Assembly: GCF_004329715.1 (NCBI RefSeq) | Contig: NZ_JXSY01000015.1 | Coordinates: forward strand, 160,874 to 224,873 | Source: Bowmanella sp. JS7-9 | Lineage (GTDB): Bacteria > Pseudomonadota > Gammaproteobacteria > Enterobacterales > Alteromonadaceae | DNA: 64,000 nt | Direction of reading: 5' to 3' | Part shown: one piece after another, positions 23,508 to 34,594 of the stretch | Layout of the letters: every line of letters starts with the position of its first letter | How positions within the stretch are numbered: position 1 is the first letter of the stretch | The notes under the pieces: model-generated | Database searches by the model: none | The model's input: only the letters and a program-made list of their open reading frames with translations | What the model was told of the DNA's origin: nothing | Program-made: the position numbers and the translations under genes

Positions 23508-24280
23508 CAGTTTTCCTGTAAGTAACGCATTAACAACTCAAACGCGGCACTGCCGGGAGCAAGCCAATCAAAGTGCCCGCTGTCAGGCTCAATCAGCACC
23601 GGCATATCAATCAGCTGGCTTTGCTTAATCGGCACAATATTATCTTGCTGACCGTGCAGTAACACGCCTTGCATTGGCAATGATGTGGGGTTTATCTCGC
23701 TTAAACGCGCCGGTTGATCTAAACCGGCAATTAAGGTTTTTGCAGCCTGCTGACAACCATTTCCACCCTTTGCATAGGCCGCAATGTCGGTGATTGCCGC
23801 AAGGCCAATGACCCCTTTGACCTCATACTGCGTGGCCGCATACAAGGCCAACTGGCCGCCAGCCGAATGGCCGAGCAACCAGCTTTCACCAATCGGTAAC
23901 AGCCCATGCTTTGCAATGGTCTGTAGTGCCGTATTGATATCATTAAACATGTCTGGCCAGCCGCCGGAAGTATCGCCGATGCGGCGATACTCTATCGACC
24001 AAACCTCATAACCCGCATTGGCTAACGCACTGGTTAGCGGACGGCTATGCTCGATATCGTAGGCCTCTAGCCAACAGCCACCATGGATAAAGACGATTTG
24101 CCCACGTGCTTGTCCCTGTGCCCGCCAACGCAAAAGATATTGATTTGTATCGTCACCGTAAAACAATTGTTGGTCAGGCTCGCTGGCCTCTAATTGCACA
24201 ACGGCTGAATAAGCAATGGGATCTGCAACTGCAGACCCCAGCATTAACCAGCTAAATACCAACAACATTCCCTTTCGCAT
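23507..24280 (-). CDS. Exported alpha/beta hydrolase, candidate kynurenine formamidase
   Basis: A 257-residue alpha/beta hydrolase. FIHGGCWL provides the oxyanion-hole HGG motif, LLGHSAGGQLALYA the nucleophile Ser, and EPDSGHFDWL the likely catalytic His. Fold and genomic coupling to kynU suggest hydrolysis of N-formylkynurenine. The protein begins MRKGMLLVFSWLMLGSAVAD, a convincing signal peptide, so it would act in the periplasm, which is odd for this step. The ATG at 24280 is chosen because AGGGA lies eight bases upstream. It starts 38 bases after purL with no terminator between. A general carboxylesterase is the alternative. Confidence 0.72.
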   Translation of the reverse strand: MRKGMLLVFSWLMLGSAVADPIAYSAVVQLEASEPDQQLFYGDDTNQYLLRWRAQGQARGQIVFIHGGCWLEAYDIEHSRPLTSALANAGYEVWSIEYRRIGDTSGGWPDMFNDINTALQTIAKHGLLPIGESWLLGHSAGGQLALYAATQYEVKGVIGLAAITDIAAYAKGGNGCQQAAKTLIAGLDQPARLSEINPTSLPMQGVLLHGQQDNIVPIKQSQLIDMPVLIEPDSGHFDWLAPGSAAFELLMRYLQEN

Positions 24281-24318
24281 GATTATCATCCCTGTTTCAC
24301 ACTGTGAGCGACTCGCGA

Positions 24319-27300
24319 TTAGCCAACAAAGACCCGAGCGTTGCGGAACATCCGCATCCACGGGCTGTCTTCCTGCCAATCATCCGGATGCCAGGAGTTT
24401 GCCACCGTGCGGAATACCCGCTCAGGGTGCGGCATCATAATGGTTACCCGACCGTCACGGCTGGTTAAGCCAGTGATCCCCTGCGGCGAACCATTGGGGT
24501 TGGCTGGATAATGTTCTGTAGGGTTGCCGTAGTTATCCACATAACGCAGGCTGACCGCCTGTTGCGTCAGTGCAGACTGCGCGCCTTGTGCATCTGCAAA
24601 CTCAGCAAAACCTTCACCGTGCGACACCGCAATTGGCATACGGCTTCCAGCCATACCCTGCAACAATACCGACGGGCTATCCTGCACCGCGACCAAGGAG
24701 AAACGTGCCTCGAAGCGAGATGAGCGGTTTTGTACAAAGTGTGGCCACAAGTCAGCACCTGGGATCAGAGATTTCAGGTTTGACATCATCTGACAACCGT
24801 TACATACCCCCAGCGAGAAGGTGCTTTGTCGTTCAAAGAAAGCGGCAAACTGTTCACGCGCGCGGCTGTTAAACAGCACAGACTTGGCCCAGCCTTCACC
24901 AGCACCTAATACGTCGCCATAGGAGAATCCACCGCAGGCCACCAGCCCCTGGAATTGATCCAAAGTAATCCGTCCGGCCAGGATATCGCTCATATGCACG
25001 TCAACCGCGCTAAAGCCTGCACGGTCGAATGCTGCTGCCATTTCCACATGGGAATTTACTCCCTGCTCACGCAACACCGCCACTTTAGGCGCAATACCTT
25101 TGGCGATATAAGGCGCAGCCACGTCCTCGTTTAGATCAAACGATAGCGCGACATTTAAGCCCGGATCGCCATTGTCTTTCTTAGCTTCAAACTCCTGATG
25201 GGCACAATCTGGATTATCCCGCAGCGCCTGCATCTGATGGGTGGTTTCTGCCCATACGGTGCGGAAATAGGTGCGGCTATTAATCAACACCGGCTCACCA
25301 TGGCGGGTGAAACGCAGCTGGTCTTCACCATTTACCTCACCAATCACATGGCTCATGTCTGCCAGTTGATATTTTTCCAACGTCGCCAACACATCGGCTA
25401 CATCGGCTTCTTTCACCTGCACTACCGCACCGAGTTCTTCGTTAAATAATGCGGCGAAATTGTCGTCGCCCAGGTGGTCGATATCCACATCCACACCGCA
25501 GTGACCGGCAAATGCCATTTCCGCTACAGTGGTAAATAACCCGCCATCAGAACGATCGTGATAAGCCAGTAACTTACCCTGCTGCAATAGCGCCTGAATA
25601 GCATCAAAAAAGTTCTGCAACAACGCTGGGCTATCCAGATCCGGTACCTGATCGCCCAGTTGTTTATAAACCTGAGCTAAACAAGACGCGCCCAAACGGT
25701 TTTGTCCATTACCCAAGTCAATCAGGATGAGCTTGCTGGCGCCCTGATCTTTACGTAACTGCGGAGTTAGAGTTTTGCGCACATCTTCGACCCGGGCGAA
25801 CGCGCTGATCACCAACGACAATGGCGCAGTAACCGATTTATCGTCCCATTTGGTCTTCATCGACATTGAGTCTTTGCCGACCGGAATGGTTAAATTCAGC
25901 GCAGGACATAATTCTTCTCCTACCGCTTTAACCGCCTCATATAAACCAGCATCTTCGCCCGGGTGACCTGCAGCAGCCATCCAGTTAGCTGACAACTTCA
26001 CTCGTTTCAATTCGCCAATGTTAGCCGCGGCGATATTGGTAATCGACTCAGCCACGGCCATGCGCGCCGCGGCGGCATGATTGAGTAAGGCCACCGGGGT
26101 ACGCTCCCCCATAGACATGGCTTCACCATGATAGGTATCAAACGCTGCAGCGGTGACCGCCACATCGGCAACCGGGATCTGCCATGGTCCAACCATCTGG
26201 TCGCGAGCGACCAAACCTGTCACGGTACGGTCACCAATGGTGATCAGGAAGGTTTTCTCGGCAATGGTCGGTAAACGCAACAGACGTTCTGCCGCCTGTT
26301 CCAGCGTAATGCCATCAAGCTTCAGTGGCTGTCCTTTGACAGTCAAACTGGTGACGTCGCGATGCATTTTCGGTGGCTTACCCAGCAATACATCCAGCGG
26401 TAAATCCACCGGTTTATTATCAAAGTGTTTATCGCTCAAGCTCAGGTGCGGTGCCTCTGTAGCCGTCCCAATGACCGCATAAGGTGCGCGCTCACGACGA
26501 CATATCTCATCAAACACCGCCAGATTGTGTGGCTCCACAGCCAGCACATAACGTTCCTGCGACTCGTTACACCAGATTTCCAGTGGCGACATACCGGGTT
26601 CATCATTGGGCACGTTGCGCAATTCAAAATCGCCACCACGGCCGCCATCATTCACCAGTTCAGGGAATGCATTAGATAAACCACCAGCGCCCACATCGTG
26701 AATAAATTGAATCGGGTTCTTGTCGCCTAATTGCCAGCAACGATCGATGACTTCCTGACAACGACGTTCCATTTCCGGGTTATCCCGTTGCACCGAGGCA
26801 AAATCCAGATCTTCACTGGACTGACCGGACGCCATAGAGGATGCAGCGCCGCCCCCCAGACCAATATTCATCGCCGGACCACCTAATGCGATCAGTTTGG
26901 CTCCCGGCTGGAAGTCGCCTTTTTCAATATGTTCGCGACGAATATTACCCAGACCACCAGCCAACATAATCGGCTTGTGGTAACCGCGGATTTCTTCACC
27001 ATTAAAGCTGGTGACTTTTTCCTCATAGGTGCGGAAATACCCCAATAGCGCAGGACGGCCAAATTCATTATTGAATGCCGCGCCACCTAATGGGCCATCC
27101 AGCATAATATCCAGCGCATTGACGATGCGATCCGGCTTGCCAAAATCGGTTTCCCATGGCTGTTCAAAGCCTGGAATTCGCAGGTTTGACACGGAGAACC
27201 CTACCAAGCCGGCTTTCGGTTTAGCTCCACGACCGGTCGCCCCCTCATCACGGATTTCGCCACCAGAACCGGTCGCGGCTCCCGCATAAGGTGCAATCGC

Positions 27301-28194
27301 AGTTGGGTGATTGTGCGTCTCCACTTTCATCAGAATATCGATGTTTTCGTGGTGATACTGATATTCACCGCTTTGTGCATCGGCAAAAAAGCGCCCGGCT
27401 TCACTTCCCGCCATCACCGCTGCGTTATCTTTGTAAGCGGAATACACATAGTCACTGCATGACTCGAAAGTATTCTTGATCATCTTAAACAGAGATTTGC
27501 TTTGAGCCTGACCATCGATGGTCCAGTCGGCGTTGAAGATTTTATGGCGGCAGTGTTCCGAGTTTGCCTGGGCGAACATGTAAAGTTCGATATCGTGAGG
27601 GTTGCGGTTGAGTTTTTGAAAGTTAGTAAGAAGGTAATCTATTTCGTCTTCGGCCAGTGCTAGTCCCAACTGAATGTTGGCTTGTTCCAGTGCTGGGCGA
27701 CCATCCTGCAGAATATTGACCTCAGAGAGTTTGGCGGGGCTTTGATGCTGGAACAGTGTTGAGGCGCTATCCAAACTGTCCATCACCGACTCAGTCATTC
27801 TGTCATGTAACAGGGCCGATAACTGCCGGTACTGGCTCGGGGTCAACTCATCGCATTGCAGATAATATGCGCAACCACGTTCAACGCGTTTTATCTGAGT
27901 CAATCCACAGTTATGCGCGATGTCGGTAGCCTTGGAGGCCCATGGCGATATGGTGCCAACCCGTGGCGTGACCAGAATAAGCTTGCCATTGGGCTCATGG
28001 ATTGCTTTGGCAGGTCCGTAGGTTAATAACTTCTTGAGTACCGCCAGTTGCTCGTCACTCAGGGGATCACTATTCACAAAATGCACATATTCCGCATACA
28101 CAGCCTGCACAGGCAGCCCTGCTGAATGGAATTGCGACATGAGCTTACGCTCTCGAAAATCAGAAAGTGCCGGGGCACCACGAAGAATCAGCAT
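24319..28194 (-). CDS. purL: Phosphoribosylformylglycinamidine synthase
   Basis: PurL, 1291 residues, the large single-chain form found in gammaproteobacteria. It converts FGAR, glutamine and ATP to FGAM in purine synthesis. The order is an N-terminal PurS-like domain, two AIRS-type halves ([56 protein letters not shown]) and a C-terminal glutamine amidotransferase (about 1035-1291) with nucleophile Cys in [10 protein letters not shown] and the His in MPHPERVFR. It starts with [11 protein letters not shown], as in E. coli. Confidence 0.98.
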   Translation of the reverse strand: MLILRGAPALSDFRERKLMSQFHSAGLPVQAVYAEYVHFVNSDPLSDEQLAVLKKLLTYGPAKAIHEPNGKLILVTPRVGTISPWASKATDIAHNCGLTQIKRVERGCAYYLQCDELTPSQYRQLSALLHDRMTESVMDSLDSASTLFQHQSPAKLSEVNILQDGRPALEQANIQLGLALAEDEIDYLLTNFQKLNRNPHDIELYMFAQANSEHCRHKIFNADWTIDGQAQSKSLFKMIKNTFESCSDYVYSAYKDNAAVMAGSEAGRFFADAQSGEYQYHHENIDILMKVETHNHPTAIAPYAGAATGSGGEIRDEGATGRGAKPKAGLVGFSVSNLRIPGFEQPWETDFGKPDRIVNALDIMLDGPLGGAAFNNEFGRPALLGYFRTYEEKVTSFNGEEIRGYHKPIMLAGGLGNIRREHIEKGDFQPGAKLIALGGPAMNIGLGGGAASSMASGQSSEDLDFASVQRDNPEMERRCQEVIDRCWQLGDKNPIQFIHDVGAGGLSNAFPELVNDGGRGGDFELRNVPNDEPGMSPLEIWCNESQERYVLAVEPHNLAVFDEICRRERAPYAVIGTATEAPHLSLSDKHFDNKPVDLPLDVLLGKPPKMHRDVTSLTVKGQPLKLDGITLEQAAERLLRLPTIAEKTFLITIGDRTVTGLVARDQMVGPWQIPVADVAVTAAAFDTYHGEAMSMGERTPVALLNHAAAARMAVAESITNIAAANIGELKRVKLSANWMAAAGHPGEDAGLYEAVKAVGEELCPALNLTIPVGKDSMSMKTKWDDKSVTAPLSLVISAFARVEDVRKTLTPQLRKDQGASKLILIDLGNGQNRLGASCLAQVYKQLGDQVPDLDSPALLQNFFDAIQALLQQGKLLAYHDRSDGGLFTTVAEMAFAGHCGVDVDIDHLGDDNFAALFNEELGAVVQVKEADVADVLATLEKYQLADMSHVIGEVNGEDQLRFTRHGEPVLINSRTYFRTVWAETTHQMQALRDNPDCAHQEFEAKKDNGDPGLNVALSFDLNEDVAAPYIAKGIAPKVAVLREQGVNSHVEMAAAFDRAGFSAVDVHMSDILAGRITLDQFQGLVACGGFSYGDVLGAGEGWAKSVLFNSRAREQFAAFFERQSTFSLGVCNGCQMMSNLKSLIPGADLWPHFVQNRSSRFEARFSLVAVQDSPSVLLQGMAGSRMPIAVSHGEGFAEFADAQGAQSALTQQAVSLRYVDNYGNPTEHYPANPNGSPQGITGLTSRDGRVTIMMPHPERVFRTVANSWHPDDWQEDSPWMRMFRNARVFVG

Positions 28195-28335
28195 AGCGGC
28201 GGTTCCGAATTATTATTTGGATAGAGGCGTATAGAGGACCGGCATTATAGTGGAAAATCAATCATTTGATAAGCTGGAAAGCACGGCAATATTTCGTCAG
28301 AATAAGACATCGTAGATTTTCTGACAGGTGACGCT

Positions 28336-29742
28336 TTGACCTCTTTGTTGCGCGGTTTATTGCAGCGCTTGGCCCTCATTTTCACCTGTGCGGTAGTGCT
28401 GGCCTGCCAGCCCCAAATCAAAAGCAATGCACTGCAACAGGTACTCCAGCAAGGGGTACTCAAAGTCGGTACCCGTTATGGTCCCACCACGTATTATCAG
28501 GGCCCCGAAGGCCCGCAAGGTTTCGAATATGAGCTGGCGGCCGGATTTGCCGACTATTTGGGCGTTAAGCTGGAAATGTTGCCTTACTACAATCTTGACG
28601 AACTTTATCCGCAACTGGATTCCCGCCATGTTGACCTGATTGCCACCGGATTAACCGTCAATGCCGATTTGCATCAACGCTTTAAGGTCGGTCCTGCCTA
28701 TAACCAGGTCAGCCAGAAACTGGTATTTAAACAAGGCAGACCCTGGCCACGCACCGCAGATGAACTGGACGGCGAGATAAAAGTCGTGGCGGTCAGTAGC
28801 CATGCCAGTAGCTTACGTCAGTTGCAGCATAATTTTCCCGCGCTGCAATGGACAGAAACCAACGAGCAGGACGAAGAAGAATTGTTGCAGGCGGTATTAG
28901 ATGAAGACCTATCCTTCACCATTGCCGATTCTCACACCCTGGCGGTTATGCGCCGGCGCAACCCTGAACTGGCAATCGCCTTTACCGTAGAAGAGGAACA
29001 ACCGATTGCCTGGCTGCTAAGTAGCCATCAGGACGATTCGCTGTTAGCAGCTTTAATTGACTATTTTGGTCAGTTGCGTGCGGATGGTCGCCTCACAGCG
29101 TTGAACGATAAATATTTCGGCCATATCCAAAGTTTTGACTACGTGGATACCCGTCGCTTTATCGAGGCAGTGGAACAAACCTTACCTGAATACCGTGAGC
29201 TATTCAGGGCCGAAAGCAATAATCTGGATTGGCGCCTGCTAGCCGCCATGAGCTATCAGGAAAGTCACTGGAATCCCAAAGCACGCTCACATACCGGTGT
29301 CCGGGGAATGATGATGTTAACGTTGGATACCGCACGGGATTTGGGCGTTAAGTCCCGTTTAGATCCACGCCAAAGTATTCAGGGTGGCGCTCGTTACTTC
29401 CAGATGCAGCTCGATCGCATCCCCGAGCGAATCGCCCAACCAGACCGCACCTGGTTTGCATTGGCAGCCTATAACGCGGGCTGGGGCCATGTAGAGGATG
29501 CACGTATTCTGACCCAACGCCAGGGCGGCAACCCGGATCTGTGGGTCGATGTAAAGCAGCGCTTACCGCTATTGCGTCAGAAAAAATATTATAAAACGCT
29601 AAAATATGGCTACGCCCGTGGCGATGAAGCTGCCGCCTATGTGGCGAATATTCGCCGCTATTATGATACGCTGGTGTGGCTGGATGAAAATCAGGGCATC
29701 GCACCAGAGCAGGTGCCGAATCAGGCGTTAGAGCAGGACTAA
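28336..29742 (+). CDS. mltF: Membrane-bound lytic murein transglycosylase F
   Basis: MltF, 468 residues. The lipobox VLACQ (Cys24) predicts an outer-membrane lipoprotein. Residues about 40-270 are an SBP_bac_3-like regulatory domain (LKVGTRYGPTTYY, GFEYELAAGFADYLGV). Residues about 290-420 are an SLT domain with catalytic Glu in AMSYQESHWNP and ALAAYNAGWGHV. The start appears to be TTG (28336), with AGGTG four bases before it. No in-frame ATG precedes the signal sequence. Confidence 0.95.
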   Translation: MTSLLRGLLQRLALIFTCAVVLACQPQIKSNALQQVLQQGVLKVGTRYGPTTYYQGPEGPQGFEYELAAGFADYLGVKLEMLPYYNLDELYPQLDSRHVDLIATGLTVNADLHQRFKVGPAYNQVSQKLVFKQGRPWPRTADELDGEIKVVAVSSHASSLRQLQHNFPALQWTETNEQDEEELLQAVLDEDLSFTIADSHTLAVMRRRNPELAIAFTVEEEQPIAWLLSSHQDDSLLAALIDYFGQLRADGRLTALNDKYFGHIQSFDYVDTRRFIEAVEQTLPEYRELFRAESNNLDWRLLAAMSYQESHWNPKARSHTGVRGMMMLTLDTARDLGVKSRLDPRQSIQGGARYFQMQLDRIPERIAQPDRTWFALAAYNAGWGHVEDARILTQRQGGNPDLWVDVKQRLPLLRQKKYYKTLKYGYARGDEAAAYVANIRRYYDTLVWLDENQGIAPEQVPNQALEQD

Positions 29743-29748
29743 TCAAGC

Positions 29749-29931
29749 ATGGCCAATCAAAAATTTCGTTTTTCCCGCCGTATGTTTAAAAACAACACAC
29801 ACAGACGATTGGCACTCAAGCGCGCGCATCGCAAAGTCAATTTGCGCCGTCAGGCTTTTCAAAATCGTGAAATTTACTTATCCATGGATGGCATGACTGA
29901 TTCTGTCGAATCTAATGTGGTAGTGGATTGA
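29749..29931 (+). CDS. Small very basic protein of unknown function
   Basis: A 60-residue frame starting MANQKFRFSRRMFKNNTHRR. The first 40 residues are strongly Arg/Lys-rich and the last 20 acidic. It resembles a small RNA- or ribosome-associated protein in composition only; no family was recognised. It begins six bases after mltF and its last 58 bases overlap the end of tadA on the other strand. The sharp basic/acidic split suggests real coding, but the function is unknown. Confidence 0.5.
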   Translation: MANQKFRFSRRMFKNNTHRRLALKRAHRKVNLRRQAFQNREIYLSMDGMTDSVESNVVVD

Positions 29932-30404
29932 CGCAATTGCTTTTGTTCTTTTCGGCGGCGACGAAAAAACGCAGATAGTGCCGTACTGCATTGCTTCGCT
30001 AAAACACCACTTTCTACGTCGATTTGGTGATTCAATGCCGGATGTCGGCAAATATCCATCACACTGCCAGCAGCACCGGTTTTGGCATCCGCCGCACCAT
30101 ATACAACACGCGCTACCCGCGCATGAACCAACGCACCGGCGCACATCGCACAAGGTTCCAAGGTAACGTATAGGGTGCTGTCCACCAGACGATAATTGTT
30201 TACTTTACGCCCGGCAGCACGAATTGCCTGCATTTCAGCATGGGCAGACGGATCGTTGAGCATAATCGACTGATTAAACCCCTCACCTATTACTTCATTA
30301 TTTTTGACTAACACTGCACCCACAGGAATTTCACCCTGTCGCTCTGCCTGCTGGGCTAAAGACAGTGCATGCTGCATCCAGAATTCGTCTGTATTTGTTG
30401 TCAC
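29874..30404 (-). CDS. tadA: tRNA-specific adenosine deaminase TadA
   Basis: TadA, 176 residues, makes inosine at position 34 of tRNA-Arg(ACG). Zinc and catalytic residues are present in SAHAEMQAI (HAE) and LEPCAMCAGAL (PCxxC). I place the start at GTG 30404 (VTTNTDEFWMQHAL) because it matches the usual N-terminal length. An ATG at 30488 would add an unrelated 28-residue extension, and ATG 30377 is also possible. The basic C-terminal tail overlaps the small gene at 29749-29931. Confidence 0.93.
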   Translation of the reverse strand: MTTNTDEFWMQHALSLAQQAERQGEIPVGAVLVKNNEVIGEGFNQSIMLNDPSAHAEMQAIRAAGRKVNNYRLVDSTLYVTLEPCAMCAGALVHARVARVVYGAADAKTGAAGSVMDICRHPALNHQIDVESGVLAKQCSTALSAFFRRRRKEQKQLRQSTTTLDSTESVMPSMDK

Positions 30405-30587
30405 GCCGTTACAATTATTTACCTTAACACTCTGCCAATTAGACAAAAAATTAGCGAATATCACCAATGTTGTTCGTAACCATTTCACTTCGCTTTTATA
30501 AGATATTGATTTTTAAGACAATAAAAAGTGGCGAGGGAATTGCCTGATAACAACAGCAAGAGAATTTTATCAACAGGGGAAACATTC

Positions 30588-30806
30588 ATGAATTTGACGT
30601 CGATCGGTATTATCGCGATTCTGACCTGGGGCATGATTGAACTGGTGAAGCAGTTCAAGCGTGGCGACAGCAAACAAAATAGCAAGACTGTCAATGAATT
30701 ACAGAGTCAGGTGCAGCAACTGCGTGAGCGGGTTGAAGTGCTGGAAAAGATCGTCACCGACAACAGTTATGATTTGAAAAAACAGTTCGATAACCTCAAA
30801 GACTAA
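30588..30806 (+). CDS. Small membrane protein with coiled coil (PspB-like layout)
   Basis: A 72-residue protein with an N-terminal transmembrane helix (LTSIGIIAILTWGMIELV), a basic stretch, then a heptad-rich helix (VNELQSQVQQLRERVEVLEK). The layout resembles PspB but no pspA or pspC is adjacent, so this is only a topological likeness. The ATG follows AGGGGAAACATTC, a good ribosome binding site. Confidence 0.62.
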   Translation: MNLTSIGIIAILTWGMIELVKQFKRGDSKQNSKTVNELQSQVQQLRERVEVLEKIVTDNSYDLKKQFDNLKD

Positions 30807-30872
30807 TCGGTACTTTGCAATACAGATGACATTCGCTAAAGTGGCGGCTGATTGCCGCTACTTGTGTTTTCT

Positions 30873-31166
30873 ATGCGACTGATTTTTACCACCCGCCAAT
30901 TTCAGCAATTACACCATCTGGATTTAGCACAGCGCCAACAGGTGATTCAACGTGCGACGATGCGCCTGACGCCACCTGAACGTTTTGCACTGAATATTCT
31001 AAAATTGTTGGTGTATGTGCCGGCATTTGCCTTACTGGTCAAGCTACCCGAGCAACCATTCAATGCCCTCTGGGCAGGCCTGATTTTGCTCTGCATTCCA
31101 CTGGTCATTCGGCCAATGCAATGGGGAATGGCAGAAAAATACTTGCAACTTCCTAAACAGGATTAA
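30873..31166 (+). CDS. Hypothetical two-span membrane protein
   Basis: A 97-residue protein starting [21 protein letters not shown] polar helical N-terminal half ([12 protein letters not shown]) precedes two hydrophobic spans ([14 protein letters not shown] and [14 protein letters not shown]). Six bases separate it from galE. A TTG 21 bases earlier is a less likely start. No specific function can be assigned. Confidence 0.6.
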   Translation: MRLIFTTRQFQQLHHLDLAQRQQVIQRATMRLTPPERFALNILKLLVYVPAFALLVKLPEQPFNALWAGLILLCIPLVIRPMQWGMAEKYLQLPKQD

Positions 31167-31171
31167 CCAAC

Positions 31172-32191
31172 ATGGAATACGTACTAGTTACCGGAGGAGC
31201 CGGTTATATTGGCAGCCATACCGTGCTGCAGCTTTTACAGGCGGATTATCCGGTTGTCGTATTGGATAATTTATCCAATGCCAGCGAAGAGTCGCTGCGC
31301 CGCGTGCAGGCTCTGAGTGGCAAAACGCTGGCATTTGTCAAAGGTGACATCCGCGATCGCGCCTGTTTGCAGAAAGTATTTAGCCAGTTTTCGGTCAGTG
31401 CGGTCATTCATTTTGCCGGATTAAAAGCGGTGGGTGAGTCGGTAGAAAAACCGTTGAGCTATTACGATAACAATGTCAGTGGTTCGGTGATTTTGTGTGA
31501 AGAAATGGCCAGAGCAAAAGTCAAAACGCTGGTATTCAGTTCTTCTGCAACTGTCTACGGCGACCCGATAGCGCTGCCGTTAAACGAGAATATGCCGCAG
31601 GGCGTGCCGACAAACCCCTACGGCATGTCGAAGTTGATGATCGAGAATATTTTAAAAGATGTGTACCGTTCGGATAACGATTGGAATATCGCCCTGCTGC
31701 GCTATTTTAACCCGGTCGGTGCGCATATATCCGGCCAGATTGGCGAAGATCCCAACGGCATTCCTAACAACCTGATGCCATTTATTACGCAAGTCGCAGT
31801 AGGAAAACGTGCTCAGCTATCTGTATTTGGCAATGATTATGACACGCCGGACGGCACTGGCGTGCGTGATTATATACACGTCGAGGATCTGGCTAACGGC
31901 CACTTAAAAGCATTAGAAAAACTTGCCACCGGTGCCGGCCTTGTGACCTATAACCTCGGCACAGGTAACGGTTATTCGGTATTGGACATGGTAAAGGCCT
32001 TTGAACTAGCCAGTGGTCAGGCGGTTCCTTACCAAATCTGTCCTCGTCGCTCTGGCGACGTGGCGTCCTGCTTCGCCGATGCCAGCCTCGCCGCGCAGGA
32101 ACTTGGCTGGCGCGCCACGCGCGGCATTGAAGAAATGTGCGCCGATAGCTGGCGCTGGCAATCGCAAAATCCAAATGGTTACAACAAGTGA
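31172..32191 (+). CDS. galE: UDP-glucose 4-epimerase
   Basis: GalE, 339 residues, interconverts UDP-glucose and UDP-galactose with bound [14 protein letters not shown] is the Rossmann glycine motif, FSSSATVYG carries the Ser, and NPYGMSK the YxxxK catalytic pair. Other family blocks are [15 protein letters not shown] and [14 protein letters not shown]. It has the usual length. A terminator starts directly at its stop codon. Confidence 0.97.
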   Translation: MEYVLVTGGAGYIGSHTVLQLLQADYPVVVLDNLSNASEESLRRVQALSGKTLAFVKGDIRDRACLQKVFSQFSVSAVIHFAGLKAVGESVEKPLSYYDNNVSGSVILCEEMARAKVKTLVFSSSATVYGDPIALPLNENMPQGVPTNPYGMSKLMIENILKDVYRSDNDWNIALLRYFNPVGAHISGQIGEDPNGIPNNLMPFITQVAVGKRAQLSVFGNDYDTPDGTGVRDYIHVEDLANGHLKALEKLATGAGLVTYNLGTGNGYSVLDMVKAFELASGQAVPYQICPRRSGDVASCFADASLAAQELGWRATRGIEEMCADSWRWQSQNPNGYNK

Positions 32192-32216
32192 AAAAGCGCC
32201 TCAGGGCGCTTTTTTA
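32191..32216. terminator. Bidirectional terminator after galE
   Basis: AAGCGCC (32194-32200) pairs with GGGCGCTT around TCA, with A- and T-runs on both sides. The stop codon of the convergent gene lies inside the hairpin. Confidence 0.85.
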
Positions 32217-32878
32217 TTTTGCTGGAGTCTGGCGTTGAGCCAACAATCATTACGAATGAATAACCCAACCTGTTGAGTGGCCAGTAATGTCTCAGAAAAT
32301 TGTAACGTCTGTTCACCTGTTACTTCGGCAGACAGCCTCTCCAGTGCGTGCTCATCGCCAAATGCGTAATCCACCCGACTCAGCAATAACAACTCAAGCC
32401 CCTGCTCGACCGTTTCGACAAAGACTATTTTTTTACCCGCTTGTTTAAACCAGGCTGGAATAAAGCGTTCCTTAGAGCTTCGCAATAATGCGACAGATTT
32501 ACCGGATAAATCCGTCAATTCATTCCACCGGAACGGGCTATCCGTCATGTTACGAAATAACCCCATTTTGACCACTTCATTGCCTAACGGTACAAAACGC
32601 ACATCTTTGCGCTGCCAGGGCGGATAAAAGGTTGCACACCATTGTTCATCACTGATGGCTCTCTGCGCGCGCGCAGGAGGATAAAATAATGGACGGATGT
32701 GCACATCGGACAAATTTTGCTGGCGCAGATAGGCCTGTAATGCCACAAAATTTGAACCCAGATCGCTGCGCGACTGCGTCACATAGGGAGGATATTCCAC
32801 AGCCACCACGCTCAGGGTGCTGTCACTGGCATAACCAGCAAACGTTAACAACGCGGCTAACCATGTCACATACTTCAT
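32201..32878 (-). CDS. Periplasmic amino-acid-binding-like protein
   Basis: A 225-residue exported protein. The signal peptide MKYVTWLAALLTFAGYA is followed by LSVVAVEYPPYVT, the typical start of SBP_bac_3 proteins. Later blocks are DLSGKSVALLRSSKERFIP and the helix TVEQGLELLLLSRVDYAFGD, also typical of the family. No transporter subunits are adjacent. The ATG at 32878 is chosen because longer forms would begin inside the guaA terminator. The ligand is unknown. Confidence 0.75.
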   Translation of the reverse strand: MKYVTWLAALLTFAGYASDSTLSVVAVEYPPYVTQSRSDLGSNFVALQAYLRQQNLSDVHIRPLFYPPARAQRAISDEQWCATFYPPWQRKDVRFVPLGNEVVKMGLFRNMTDSPFRWNELTDLSGKSVALLRSSKERFIPAWFKQAGKKIVFVETVEQGLELLLLSRVDYAFGDEHALERLSAEVTGEQTLQFSETLLATQQVGLFIRNDCWLNARLQQNKKAP

Positions 32879-32889
32879 TTGCACATCAC

Positions 32890-32928
32890 ATAAAAAAGGC
32901 GCTACCGAATACACGGTAGCGCCTTTTT
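32890..32928. terminator. Bidirectional terminator after guaA
   Basis: AAAAAGGCGCTACCG pairs with CGGTAGCGCCTTTTT around a short loop (32893-32927). It ends the guaBA unit on the minus strand. Confidence 0.9.
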
Positions 32929-32950
32929 CAAACACAAGCCAGCTTGATGA

Positions 32951-34528
32951 TTATTCCCACTCAATAGTGGCCGGTGGCTTACCGGAGATGTCATACACCA
33001 CGCGGCTGATGCCATCGATTTCATTAATAATCCGGTTAGAAACTTTACCCAGGAAATCGTAAGGTAAATGCGCCCAGTGTGCGGTCATAAAATCAATGGT
33101 CTCTACCGCGCGCAGACTCACTACCCAGTCATATTTACGCGCATCGCCCATCACGCCCACAGAACGAACCGGCAGGAACACGGTAAAGGCCTGACTGACC
33201 TTGTGATACAACTCCGCGTTATGTAACTCTTCGATAAAAATCGCATCGGCACGGCGCAACAGATCGCAATATTCTTTTTTGACTTCACCCAATACGCGCA
33301 CACCAAGACCCGGTCCCGGGAATGGATGGCGATATAACATGTCGTATGGCAAGCCTAACTCAAGACCCACTTTACGCACTTCATCTTTGAACAATTCACG
33401 CAATGGCTCCACCAGCCCCATCGCCATATCTTCTGGCAGGCCGCCGACATTATGGTGAGATTTAATCACATGGGCTTTACCAGTGGCTGACCCCGCTGAC
33501 TCAATCACATCTGGATAAATAGTGCCCTGCGCCAGCCATTTTGCATTTTGCAGTTTCTTCGACTCTTCATCGAACACTTCTACAAACACACGGCCGATCA
33601 CCTTACGCTTGGCTTCGGGATCTTCCACACCAGCCAGCTCAGATAAGAAACGCTGTTCAGCATCTACTTTAATAATATTCAAACCAAAATGATCGCCAAA
33701 CATATCCATGACTTGTTTGGCTTCATTTAGCCGCAGTAAGCCGTTGTCGACGAATACACAGGTCAGATTGCTACCAATAGCACGGTGTAACAACATCGCG
33801 GTAACGGAAGAGTCAACTCCCCCCGACAGGCCAAGAATTACCTGGTCATCACCCACCTGCGTTTTAATTCGGGCCACGGCATCTTCGATGATTGACGCTG
33901 GCGTCCACAATTTTTGCAACTTACAGATGTCCAGTACGAAGTGACTCAGCATGCGCAGACCCTGACGGGTGTGGGTCACTTCCGGGTGGAATTGTACGCC
34001 ATAGAATTGACGGGCTTCATCTACCATCGCCGCATGCGGGCAGCTAGGGGTAGATGCGATTGTGGTAAAGCCACTTGGGATGGTTTTAACCTTGTCGCCG
34101 TGGCTCATCCATACATCTAACATGGCGTTACCATTGGTGCCGACATGGTCTTCGATATTGGCAAACAATTGGCCGGCCTGCAGAATTTCCACCTGAGCAT
34201 ACCCAAATTCGCGCACATCAGAGCCCTGTACAGAGCCACCTAGTTGTTCTGACATGGTTTGCATGCCATAACAAATGCCCAAAACAGGTACGCCTGCATT
34301 AAAGACGTATTCAGGCGCGCGTGGCGAGCCGGCTTCTGTCACTGACTCTGGTCCACCAGAGAGAATAATGCCATTAGGATTAAATTCGCGGATTTGCGCT
34401 TCGGTGACATCCCACGCCCAAAGTTCGCAATACACGCCAATTTCACGTACACGACGCGCAATCAGCTGTGTGTATTGAGAGCCAAAATCGAGGATCAGAA
34501 TGCGTTGATCATGAATATTAGTGGTCAT
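32951..34528 (-). CDS. guaA: GMP synthase (glutamine-hydrolysing)
   Basis: GuaA, 525 residues, the same length as in E. coli, converts XMP to GMP. The N-terminal class I amidotransferase has the nucleophile in [10 protein letters not shown] and the His/Glu in [10 protein letters not shown]. The ATP-pyrophosphatase loop is [14 protein letters not shown]. The dimerisation domain ends in PPATIEWE, the family C-terminus. The start at ATG 34528 gives [20 protein letters not shown]. It follows guaB with a 66-base gap containing a terminator-like hairpin. Confidence 0.98.
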   Translation of the reverse strand: MTTNIHDQRILILDFGSQYTQLIARRVREIGVYCELWAWDVTEAQIREFNPNGIILSGGPESVTEAGSPRAPEYVFNAGVPVLGICYGMQTMSEQLGGSVQGSDVREFGYAQVEILQAGQLFANIEDHVGTNGNAMLDVWMSHGDKVKTIPSGFTTIASTPSCPHAAMVDEARQFYGVQFHPEVTHTRQGLRMLSHFVLDICKLQKLWTPASIIEDAVARIKTQVGDDQVILGLSGGVDSSVTAMLLHRAIGSNLTCVFVDNGLLRLNEAKQVMDMFGDHFGLNIIKVDAEQRFLSELAGVEDPEAKRKVIGRVFVEVFDEESKKLQNAKWLAQGTIYPDVIESAGSATGKAHVIKSHHNVGGLPEDMAMGLVEPLRELFKDEVRKVGLELGLPYDMLYRHPFPGPGLGVRVLGEVKKEYCDLLRRADAIFIEELHNAELYHKVSQAFTVFLPVRSVGVMGDARKYDWVVSLRAVETIDFMTAHWAHLPYDFLGKVSNRIINEIDGISRVVYDISGKPPATIEWE

Positions 34529-34550
34529 CGGTTTTCCCAACAGAATAGGC

Positions 34551-34581
34551 AAAAAAGACGCAGGCGGGTTTCCCCGCCTGC
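34551..34581 (-). terminator. Intercistronic terminator-like hairpin between guaB and guaA
   Basis: GCAGGCGGG (34560-34568) pairs perfectly with CCCGCCTGC (34573-34581). On the minus strand GTC and six T follow. It could lower guaA expression relative to guaB. Confidence 0.65.
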
Positions 34582-34594
34582 TGAATTCAGAATA

